This document shows, piece by piece, positions 8,133-15,380 of a stretch of 64,000 nucleotides of DNA. Position 1 is the stretch's first letter. Every line of letters begins with the position of its first letter. Under the pieces are notes generated by a model that searched no databases, was not told where the DNA came from, and saw only the letters and a program-made list of their open reading frames with translations. The position numbers and the translations under genes were made by a program. The DNA comes from CAVRQM01 sp963822705 (lineage in GTDB: Bacteria > Pseudomonadota > Alphaproteobacteria > Acetobacterales > Acetobacteraceae): positions 1 through 64,000 of the forward strand of contig CAWGIX010000005.1 in the NCBI GenBank assembly GCA_963822705.1, in the 5' to 3' direction.

Positions 8133-9017
8133 TCACTGCAATCCGGGCGCATTGCCCAGGCCCAACCCCGGATGGGGCGTTGGCGATGAGGGTGGCGAGG
8201 GACTGGGCTGCAAGAACCAGGCCGGGGTTGTGGCTCTGTTGTCGTCCCGCGTCTCTTTCACTTGCGACTCCCGGTGCTGCCTATACAGGCTACGGAACGT
8301 GGCATAGGGGTCGAGTGCCGTCCGCTTCACTTGGTCGATATCATCAATGTAGCGCGAGCGGGTATCCACGGCAGAAACGCCGAAGCGGGCGTATCCCAGG
8401 TCCGTCACCGTGGCCCCGCGGCCGATATAGGTGAACGGATCCAGTCCGTAATCGGCGCCTATCCCCACCGCGTCGCGCGGATCCGACGGACCGAACAGCG
8501 GCAGGAACAGGTATGGCCCCGCGGGCAGCCCCCAGATCGCCAGGGTGATGCCGAAGTCGGTGTCGTGCTGTGGATATCCCCAATCGGCGGCGACATCGAA
8601 AATGCCGCCGATACCGATGGTGGAGTTGATCAACAGGCGCATCAGCGTGTCGCCCGCCCGGCGCGGCTTGCCCTGCAGCATGTCATTGGCGAGGGTGACC
8701 GGGTTGGACAGGTTCACCAGCAGATCGTGGGTATGGGTGCGGATCGGCATCGGCACCACGTCCCGGTACGCCACCGCGACGGGCCGCAGTATGACCGTAT
8801 CCAGCCCGTCGTTGATCCTGTAAAATACCCGGTTGGTGGGCTCCAGCGGGTCGTTTAACTCGCGATAGTCGGCCACGGCCTCCGGGTCCGATGCCGGCGG
8901 CGGCGTGGCGCATCCGGCGAATCCCACCAGCAACGGGGCGGCAATTGGCAGGGCGCGGACCAGGGCAATCGCCCATGGCTTGGCATGCGGGCGGGTGGCG
9001 GCAGGCACGGCGCTCAT
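8133..9017 (-). CDS. mlaA: MlaA (VacJ) family outer-membrane lipoprotein
   Basis: Outer-membrane lipoprotein that removes misplaced phospholipid from the outer leaflet. Start ATG 9017 gives a signal peptide ending in LVGFAGC, a lipobox with the modified Cys. Core motifs: NDPLEPTNRVFYRINDGLD, INSTIGIGGIFDVA, FGITLAIWGLPAGPYLFLPL and FGPSDPRDAVG, all classical for VacJ. The longer in-frame extension up to 9437 is out of keeping with the family and is ignored. The last 40 residues form a Pro/Ser-rich tail. First gene of a two-gene unit with mlaC. Confidence 0.9.
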   Translation of the reverse strand: MSAVPAATRPHAKPWAIALVRALPIAAPLLVGFAGCATPPPASDPEAVADYRELNDPLEPTNRVFYRINDGLDTVILRPVAVAYRDVVPMPIRTHTHDLLVNLSNPVTLANDMLQGKPRRAGDTLMRLLINSTIGIGGIFDVAADWGYPQHDTDFGITLAIWGLPAGPYLFLPLFGPSDPRDAVGIGADYGLDPFTYIGRGATVTDLGYARFGVSAVDTRSRYIDDIDQVKRTALDPYATFRSLYRQHRESQVKETRDDNRATTPAWFLQPSPSPPSSPTPHPGLGLGNAPGLQ

Positions 9018-9225
9018 GCGAACCTCGCGTGGGTGAGGGCGGGGCAGAAGCGGACCCGTGTGCCACGTGCCCAACCCCCTTGTGCGGGTCCCGCCCACGG
9101 CATCACAAGATGACGAACCTTGTGTATCACGCGATGATCGAAGCACAAGCCATGGCGCCGCACTACGTGTCACAAGAAAGCAAGTTGCGTTCATCGGACG
9201 GCGGTCCGAGGCGATAGGGGTTTGC
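9018..9225. promoter_or_regulatory. divergent mlaA-metF control region with repeated CACAAG hexamers
   Basis: This 208-base divergent gap holds five copies of CACAAG or its complement CTTGTG, at 9079, 9104, 9119, 9144 and 9171. Those at 9104-9109 and 9119-9124 form an inverted pair with a 9-base spacer. This arrangement suggests binding sites for a dimeric regulator of metF or mlaA. No SAM-riboswitch fold could be recognised. ATAGGGG at 9214-9220 is the metF ribosome binding site. Confidence 0.4.
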
Positions 9226-10245
9226 ATGGACGATCCGCTGGCAATCGCAAGCCTGCCGAAGCTGGAGCGCTGGCTCACCGGCCCCCGTTTCGCAGCGCTC
9301 CCGGCCCACGACGCGGGCCTGCCGGCGCCGTCGCTGTCGTTCGAGTTCTTTCCGCCCCGCACCCAGGCGCTGGAGGAACAGTTGTGGGGCTGCATCCGCC
9401 GGCTCGCACCGCTGCAGCCGCGCTTCGTCTCGGTCACCTACGGGGCGGGCGGCAGCACCCAGGAGCGCACGCACGCGACCGTGGCGCGCATTCTGAGCGA
9501 GACGGATCTGGTCCCGGCGGCCCACCTCACCTGCGTGGGCGCGGCCTGTGCCGAGGTGGACGCCGTGGCACGGCGCTACTGGGACATGGGCGTGCGCCAT
9601 ATCGTGGCCTTGCGCGGCGACATGCCGGGAGGCGGCGCGTATGCGCCGCACCCGCAGGGCTATCCCTATGCCGCCCACCTCGTGGCCGGGCTGCGGCGGA
9701 TCGCGCCGTTCGAGATTTCCGTCGCAGCCTATCCCGAAACCCATCCGGCGGCGGCCCACCCCGCGGCCGACCTGGACAATCTGAAGCAGAAGCTGGACGC
9801 CGGTGCCACCCGGGCAATCACTCAGTATTTCTTCGAGTCGGAGACTTTTCTGCGATTTCTCGACCGGGCGCTTGCGGCTGGCATCACCGCGCCGATCGTG
9901 CCTGGCATCATGCCGGTGTCAAATTTTGCCCAGGCACAGAAATTCTCGGCGATGTGCGGCGCCGGCGTGCCGTCCTGGATGGCCCGGCTGTTCGAGGGCA
10001 CCGAGGACGATCCCGACACGCGCCGCCTGGTGGCTGCCGTGGTCGCCGCCGAGCAGGTGCGGCTGCTGCAGGCCAACGGCATCGACGAGTTCCACTTCTA
10101 CACACTGAACCGGCCGGACCTGGTCTATGCCATCGCGCACATTTTGGGGGTGCGGCCGGTTGCGCGCGGCAGCCGCGCCGGTCAGTCCAGAAACTTGACC
10201 AGCGGCGCGCCGACCACGCCTGCCCTCATGCCAGCTTACATGTAA
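9226..10245 (+). CDS. metF: methylenetetrahydrofolate reductase
   Basis: Cytoplasmic FAD enzyme that reduces 5,10-methylene-THF to 5-methyl-THF, feeding methionine synthesis. The 339-residue product shows the MetF TIM-barrel motifs: SLSFEFFPPRT, FVSVTYGAGGST, HLTCVGA, HIVALRGDMP, SVAAYPETHP, KQKLDAGATRAITQYFF and the end GIDEFHFYTLNRPDLVYAI. Start ATG 9226 is preceded by ATAGGGG; an upstream in-frame extension to 9058 lacks family similarity. No metH follows; the next genes are a broken toxin-antitoxin pair. Confidence 0.93.
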   Translation: MDDPLAIASLPKLERWLTGPRFAALPAHDAGLPAPSLSFEFFPPRTQALEEQLWGCIRRLAPLQPRFVSVTYGAGGSTQERTHATVARILSETDLVPAAHLTCVGAACAEVDAVARRYWDMGVRHIVALRGDMPGGGAYAPHPQGYPYAAHLVAGLRRIAPFEISVAAYPETHPAAAHPAADLDNLKQKLDAGATRAITQYFFESETFLRFLDRALAAGITAPIVPGIMPVSNFAQAQKFSAMCGAGVPSWMARLFEGTEDDPDTRRLVAAVVAAEQVRLLQANGIDEFHFYTLNRPDLVYAIAHILGVRPVARGSRAGQSRNLTSGAPTTPALMPAYM

Positions 10246-10248
10246 GCT
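10233..10248. promoter_or_regulatory. 16-bp perfect palindrome before mazE, probable TA operator
   Basis: AGCTTACATGTAAGCT is a perfect palindrome that spans the metF stop codon and ends 15 bases before the mazE start. Toxin-antitoxin operons are usually autorepressed at such a site, so this is a reasonable antitoxin-binding operator. That function is inferred from position and symmetry only. Confidence 0.5.
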
Positions 10249-10263
10249 TTCCGGAGAGTTGCC

Positions 10264-10489
10264 ATGACCTCGCCATCCGGTCCCAAACCCTCGGGCCCAA
10301 AGGTGCGGGAGCACCGCGAACGCCTTCGCCGCCACGGATATGCGCCTGATGCAGATTTGGGTGCCGGACGTGCGCGCGCCGGCGTTCCGATCCGAGGCGC
10401 ATCGCCAGTCGCTCGCCGTCGCCGTCAGCGCGCACGGACACAAGGATCAGGCGTTCATCGACGCCGTCTCGGACTGGGGCGATGAATGA
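10264..10489 (+). pseudogene. mazE: MazE-like antitoxin (DUF3018), frameshifted
   Basis: Antitoxin remnant of the DUF3018 MazE group. The start frame reads MTSPSGPKPSGPKVREHRER then LRRHG; after one extra base near 10339-10341 the neighbouring frame continues with LMQIWVPDVRAPAFRSEAHR, QSLAVAVSAHGHKDQAFIDA and VSDWGDE, which is the conserved body of the family. GGAGAG lies upstream of the ATG. The stop overlaps the mazF start (ATGA). The single extra base could be a sequencing error, but the partner gene is clearly damaged. Confidence 0.75.
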
Positions 10490-10682
10490 GGCGAGGCGAC
10501 ATCTGGACCGCCTGGGGCAGCAAGAGCTACGCCGTCTGTGCCTTCACCACTGAGGAGACGGAACTGCCGCTGTTCCGCCTGCCGGCGAGGCCGAACCTGC
10601 GCAACCCGTTGTCGCGACCAGCTGTCTGACGGTGGACAAGATCACCACCCTGCCGAAATCCAGGACCAAGCGGACGGCGTGA
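10486..10682 (+). pseudogene. mazF: MazF/PemK-like toxin remnant
   Basis: Begins MRRGDIWTAWGSKSYA, the normal opening of a PemK/MazF endoribonuclease, but then jumps straight to VCAFTTEETELPLFRLPARP. About 20 residues that normally follow the first strand (the GKPRPAVIVQDD region) are missing. It stops at 10629; the adjacent frame carries SCLTVDKITTLPKSRTKRTA to a stop at 10680-10682, so a second frame break and a truncated C-terminus are also present. The internal deletion makes this a real loss of function rather than a read error. Partner of the mazE remnant. Confidence 0.75.
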
Positions 10683-10704
10683 CCCGCGCCGCGCCCGAAA
10701 AAAC

Positions 10705-12892
10705 ATGACCGACTACCTGCGCGCGCTGAACCCCGAACAGCTCGAGGCCGTCGAGACTTTGGACGGCCCGCTGCTGGTGCTGGCCGGTGCGGGCACCGGC
10801 AAGACCCGCGTGCTCACCACCCGCTTCGCGCACATCCTGATGTCCGGCCGCGCCTATCCCGGGCAGGTCCTGGCGGTGACGTTCACCAACAAGGCCGCCC
10901 GCGAAATGCGCGAGCGCGTCAGCGCCATGCTGGGCCGGCCCGCCGAGGGCCTGTGGCTCGGCACGTTTCATGCGCTGTGCGCGCGCATGCTGCGCCGCCA
11001 CGCCGAGCATGTCGGACTGAAGTCTAACTTCAACATCCTGGATGCCGACGACCAGCTGCGCCTGCTGAAGCAGATCATGGAGGCGGCGCGGCTCGACCAG
11101 AAGCGCTTTGCCCCGCAGGCGATGATGGCGCTGATCCAGCGCTGGAAGGATCGCGGCCTGACTCCCGCGCGCATAACCGCGGCCGAGGACAGCGATTTCG
11201 CCCACGGCCGCGGCACCGAGATCTACGAGGCCTACCAGGCCCGCCTGCGCGCCTTGAACGTCGCCGATTTCGGCGACCTGCTGCTGCACATGACCGAAAT
11301 TCTGCGCACCCAGCCGGACGTGCTGGCGCAGTACCATCGCAGCTTCCGCTACATCCTGGTCGACGAGTACCAGGACACCAATCTGGTGCAGTACCTCTGG
11401 CTGCGGTTGCTGGCGCAAGCGCAGAAAAACATTTGCTGCGTCGGCGACGACGACCAGAGCATCTATTCGTGGCGCGGCGCGGAAATCGAGAACATCCTGC
11501 GCTTCGAAAAAGACTTTCCGGGTGCGCGCATCGTGCGGCTGGAGCGCAACTACCGGTCCACCGCACCGATCCTGGCCGCCGCCTCGGCGCTGATAGCCAA
11601 CAACGAGGGAAGGCTCGGCAAGACGCTGCGCTCCGGCCGCAACGATTCCGCCGGCGAGAAGATCTCCGTGGTGGGCCTGTGGGACAGCGAGGAAGAGGCC
11701 CGCATGGTGGCCGGCCGCATGGAAGACCTGCACCGCCAGGATCACGCGCTGGCCGAAATGGCGGTGCTGGTGCGCGCCGGTTTCCAGACCCGCGCTTTCG
11801 AGGAGCGGCTGATCGTCGTCGGCCTGCCGTATCGCGTGATCGGCGGCCTGCGTTTCTACGAGCGCCAGGAAATCCGCGACGCCATCGCCTATCTGCGCGT
11901 GCTGCACCAGGCCGCCGACGATCTGGCGTTCGAGCGCATCGTCAACGTCCCGCGCCGCGGGGTGGGCGATCAGGCATTGCGCAGCCTGCACGAGTTTTCC
12001 CGGGCCAACGACGTCCCGCTCGCCGCCGCCGCGGAGGCGCTGATCGCCAGCGGCACGCTGCGCGGAAAAGTGCGGGAAGGTTTGCGCGACCTGCTGTCCG
12101 GCTTTGCTAGATGGCGCGAACAGCTGCTTCGCGACGGGCACGTGACCACGCTGGCCACCATGCTCGACGAGAGCGGCTACACCTCGATGTGGCAGCAGGA
12201 CAAATCGGCCGAGGCGCCCGGCCGGCTGGAAAACCTGAAAGAACTGGTGCGCGCACTGTCGGAGTTCGACACGCTGGCAGCCTTCCTCGACCATGTGAGC
12301 CTGGTTATGGAAAACGAGGAAAACGGTTCCGCCGACCGCGTCAGCCTGATGACTTCTGCACGCCGCCAAAGGTTTGGAATTCGACACGGTATTCCTGCCG
12401 GGCTGGGAAGAGGGCTTGTTCCCCAGCCAGCGCACCATGGACGAGAGCGGTCTGAAAGGCTTGGAGGAGGAACGCCGCCTCGCCTATGTCGGGCTCACGC
12501 GCGCGCGGCGTCGCGCCATCGTCAGCCACGCCGCCAACCGCCGCGTCTACTCCAACTGGCAGAGCAGCATCCCGAGCCGGTTCATCGACGAACTGCCCGA
12601 AGCGGAAATCGAGCGCAGCGGCTCGGCGGCATTTTCCCGAGAAAAAATGCTGTCCGGGCCGGTGATGTTTCCCGGCCAGTTCCCGCTGGTGGCCCGCCGC
12701 GTGCGCGACGCGGAAGTCTGGGAGACGCAGGCGCGAGCGGCCCCGGCCGAGGCGATCCCGGTCGGCAGCCGCGTGTTCCACCAAAAATTCGGCTACGGAA
12801 CGGTGACCGGGGCCGACGACCACAAGCTCGACATCGATTTCGAAAAAGCCGGGCCGAAACGCCTGCTGGACAGTTTCGTCGAGCGTGCGTGA
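10705..12892 (+). CDS. uvrD: UvrD/PcrA-type ATP-dependent DNA helicase, one frame break
   Basis: Superfamily 1A 3'-5' helicase for nucleotide-excision and mismatch repair, about 729 residues. Walker A AGAGTGKT is at residues 27-34; ILVDEYQDTN (Walker B) and CVGDDDQSIYSWRGA (motif III) follow. At 12354-12355 one extra T breaks the frame: before it the protein reads SLMT, after it LHAAKGLEFDTVFLPGWEEG (motif V), RRLAYVGLTRARR (motif VI) and a C-terminal tudor-like FHQKFGYGTV segment. A helicase of this class is seldom dispensable, so the extra base is probably a sequencing error. The stop overlaps the prmA GTG start. Confidence 0.88.
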
Positions 12893-13794
12893 CGCCCATC
12901 TCGCTTGCCCTTGAAACGCTGCGCGTAACGGTGCCGGAAGCGGCGCTGGAAGCCTACGAGGCGGCGTTTTCCCAAGCCTGCGGCACGGTCGGTTTCTTTC
13001 TCGACGACGCGACCGGGTTGTGGACCGTCGAGGGCGTAAAGCCACAAGGCAGCTTTTCCGAGCCGGCGCTGCAAACCGCCCTGGCATTGGCGGCTGCGGC
13101 TACCGGTGTGGACGCGACGGTGACGCGGGAAAGTGTGGCGGCCGACGGATGGCTGTCGCGCATGGACCAGAGTTTTCCGGAGCAGCGCGTCGGCCGCATC
13201 GTTATTCGCGGCACCCATCTGCCGCCGCTAAGGGCGTCGGGGCGGATCACGCTGGTTCTGGACGCCGCCGCCGCGTTCGGCTCCGGCGAGCACGGCTCGA
13301 CCCGCGGCTGTCTGCGTGCCTTGCAGCGTGTGGCCCATCGGAGGCCCCGAAAAATTCTGGATTTGGGCACCGGGACCGGCATTCTGGCCATGGCGGCGGC
13401 GCGTTTGCTCGGCCGGCGCGTGCGCGCCACGGACATCGATTCATGGGCGGTGCGCACGGCGCGCGACAATGTCCGGCGCAACCAGCTGTTGGGCCGCGTG
13501 GCGGTGCGCCGGGCGGATGGTTTCGCGTCGCCCTGGGTGCGCGGCGGCGGACCGTACAACTTGGTGCTGGCCAACATTCTGGCCCGCCCGCTGTGCCGGA
13601 TGGCGCCTGCGCTCGCCGCGAATTTGGCGCCGGGCGGGACGGCAATTCTGTCGGGGCTGCTGGAGCGGCAGGCGGCTTGGGTCGTGGGCGCGTACCGGCG
13701 GCAGGGATTGCGGCTGGAGGCGCGGGTGCGGGAGGGCGAATGGACGACATTGATTGTTAGGGAAACCGAGTGCGATACCGAAGCTGCACGGTAA
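12889..13794 (+). CDS. prmA: ribosomal protein L11 methyltransferase
   Basis: SAM-dependent enzyme that trimethylates ribosomal protein L11. Motif I LDLGTGTGILAMAAARL and LVLANILARPLCRMAP (the NxxANIL substrate/catalytic motif) identify PrmA; AAAFGSGEHGSTRGCL is the expected preceding loop. The GTG at 12889 overlaps the uvrD stop by four bases, which places the start exactly where the family begins. This gene is in the same frame as the first part of uvrD, so an uninterrupted frame of 1029 codons arises only because of the uvrD frame break. Product 301 residues, normal length. Confidence 0.88.
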   Translation: MTPISLALETLRVTVPEAALEAYEAAFSQACGTVGFFLDDATGLWTVEGVKPQGSFSEPALQTALALAAAATGVDATVTRESVAADGWLSRMDQSFPEQRVGRIVIRGTHLPPLRASGRITLVLDAAAAFGSGEHGSTRGCLRALQRVAHRRPRKILDLGTGTGILAMAAARLLGRRVRATDIDSWAVRTARDNVRRNQLLGRVAVRRADGFASPWVRGGGPYNLVLANILARPLCRMAPALAANLAPGGTAILSGLLERQAAWVVGAYRRQGLRLEARVREGEWTTLIVRETECDTEAAR

Positions 13795-13896
13795 AGCGGC
13801 TGGGCTATGCTGTGGCTGTATTCGAGGCGGCACCCGGCAGCCGCCAGCATGGCGGAGGCGATTGCGGCAAAATCGTTTCAGCCCTATGGGCGCCCC

Positions 13897-14490
13897 ATGC
13901 TGGACCACTTAAAAATCAACAACCGGCGCTGGGCCGAGCGCAGGGTTTTGGACGACCCCGGCTTCTTCCGCCGCCTCGAACGGCAGCAGGCGCCGGACTA
14001 TCTCTGGATCGGCTGCTCGGATAGCCGGGTGCCGGCCAACGAGATCGTCGGGCTCGATCCGGGCGAAATGTTTGTCCACCGCAACGTGGCCAATCTCGCC
14101 CCGCCGCAGGACGCGAACTATCTGTCGGTGCTGCAGTTCGCCGTGGACGTGATCCGGGTGAAGCACATCATCGTGGTCGGCCATTACGGCTGTGGCGGCG
14201 TGGCGGCGGCGGTTGACGGCCGCCGGCGCGGACTGGTCGATCACTGGCTGCACCCGATCCGCGAAGTCCAGCACGAGCACCGCAACGAACTCGACGCCAT
14301 CGTGGACACCCCGGCCCGGCTGAACCGGCTGTGCGAACTGAACGTGATCCGCCAGGTGAACAACGTCGTCTCTGACGTGTTCGTGCAGGATGCCTGGGCA
14401 CGCCGGCAGGCGCTTTGCGTGCATGGCTGGGTCTATTCGATCGCAAACGGCCTGATCATCGATCTCAACGTCACCGTCTGCGGGCCGTAG
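13897..14490 (+). CDS. can: beta-class carbonic anhydrase
   Basis: Zinc enzyme for CO2/bicarbonate interconversion. The zinc-site motifs CSDSRVPANEIVGLDPGE (Cys, Asp, Arg) and HIIVVGHYGCGGVAAAVDG (His, Cys) are intact, as is FVHRNVANLA. From ATG 13897 (MLDHLKINNRRWAERRV) the protein has 197 residues, near the family norm; in-frame starts at 13849 and 13807 would add unusual residues. The C-terminus ends GLIIDLNVTVCGP. No operon partner; the proline-rich gene begins 80 bases downstream. Confidence 0.92.
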   Translation: MLDHLKINNRRWAERRVLDDPGFFRRLERQQAPDYLWIGCSDSRVPANEIVGLDPGEMFVHRNVANLAPPQDANYLSVLQFAVDVIRVKHIIVVGHYGCGGVAAAVDGRRRGLVDHWLHPIREVQHEHRNELDAIVDTPARLNRLCELNVIRQVNNVVSDVFVQDAWARRQALCVHGWVYSIANGLIIDLNVTVCGP

Positions 14491-14535
14491 CGCGGACACG
14501 TTCAGGCTCGGCGTACCGATCAGGAAAAATTTTGC

Positions 14536-14572
14536 TGGACGTGGCTGGCGGCCTGTGTTAGTATTGCTAACG
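14536..14572 (+). promoter_or_regulatory. promoter with GTTAG-N5-CTAAC inverted repeat abutting the start codon (copy 1)
   Basis: TGGACG at 14536-14541 and TTAGTA at 14558-14563, 16 bases apart, resemble -35 and -10 boxes. The -10 lies inside an inverted repeat GTTAG-TATTG-CTAAC (14557-14571), which ends one base before the ATG. There is no Shine-Dalgarno site. The same layout, with identical spacing and the same inverted repeat, precedes the second family member at 55335-55370, where the -35 is TTGACC. The layout suggests a leaderless transcript controlled by a dimeric regulator. Confidence 0.5.
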
Positions 14573-15313
14573 ATGTTGATCTACCCGCCCCCGTTGCCGC
14601 CAAACCCCACCATCTCGGACCGCTTTGCCCAGATGATCGTGGGGATGAGCATCGCGGTGGGGGCGAAGATGCCTCGGGACCAGTCTCGGGCGCCGGTGCT
14701 GATCCTGCTCTGGTGGCGGCTGCAACGCCTCAAGGCCCGGTTCCTGGCCCTGGCGGCCCGGGCCCGGGCGGGTCCGCTGCCGCCGCCCCGCACGCGCCAG
14801 CCCGGAACCAGGCCCCGCCCCGGACCTGGGCCCGGACCTGGGCCCCTACCTGGGCCCGGACCTGGGCCCGGACCAGAACACCGCAAGCCGCAGCAGCGGC
14901 TGCCGCACAAGCTGGGCTGGCTGGTGGCGATGCTGGGCTGGGAGGTGAACCTCAGCAACCTGCTGCAGAAACTTCTGGCCGATCCGGAGATGCAGGAGTT
15001 GCTCCGCAACGCCCCGCAGGCCGGGCGGCTGCTGCGGCCCCTGTGCCGGATGCTGGGAGTGCAACCCGACCCCAAGATCCTGCCCCCGCCGCCGCCCCGT
15101 CCGCCCCGGGTCAGGCCGGCTCCTCCCGACTTGGGGAAGATCGGGCCGGACCCCGCCGCACCGGTCCCGACCGAACCGGCCGAAAAGCCGTTCCGAAAGC
15201 GTCCGCTCCGCACCGAGGCGCGCACGCGAAAGCCGAAGTGGACCTACCCCGGCACGGAGTGGAGGAAGTGGGGCGGTTTCTGGTTCCCCGAGCCGATCCG
15301 AAAACCGGCCTGA
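14573..15313 (+). CDS. proline-rich protein of a repeated family (copy 1, intact)
   Basis: Unrecognised 246-residue protein. N-terminus MLIYPPPLPPNPTISDRFAQ, then a hydrophobic/basic stretch LILLWWRLQRLKARFLALAA, a (GP)n spacer encoded by a 12-base tandem repeat, a helical block LADPEMQELLRNAPQAGR with LLRPLCRMLG, a Pro-rich linker and a basic C-terminus RTRKPKWTYPGTEWRKWGGF. Every one of these blocks recurs in the damaged copy at 55371-56092. No signal peptide; the WW/RLQRLKAR stretch could associate with membrane. ATG 14573 is preferred over GTG 14555 because the second copy aligns from its ATG. Function unknown. Confidence 0.6.
   Translation: MLIYPPPLPPNPTISDRFAQMIVGMSIAVGAKMPRDQSRAPVLILLWWRLQRLKARFLALAARARAGPLPPPRTRQPGTRPRPGPGPGPGPLPGPGPGPGPEHRKPQQRLPHKLGWLVAMLGWEVNLSNLLQKLLADPEMQELLRNAPQAGRLLRPLCRMLGVQPDPKILPPPPPRPPRVRPAPPDLGKIGPDPAAPVPTEPAEKPFRKRPLRTEARTRKPKWTYPGTEWRKWGGFWFPEPIRKPA
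14822..14869 (+). repeat. 12-bp tandem repeat, four units
   Basis: Unit GGACCTGGGCCC repeated at 14822, 14834, 14846 (first two bases changed) and 14858, encoding a Pro-Gly repeat inside the proline-rich protein. The GC-rich internal palindrome makes it prone to slippage. The second family copy lacks it. Confidence 0.85.
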
Positions 15314-15380
15314 CTGGGCCGCCTGCCCACGCACGCCCATATTGTTACGAATGCGATACGAAACTGTGGCCGAAATCGGC

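Noticed and set aside
9018..9225. SAM or SAH riboswitch upstream of metF
   Set aside because: None of the conserved cores of the known SAM-I, SAM-II or SAH classes could be seen.
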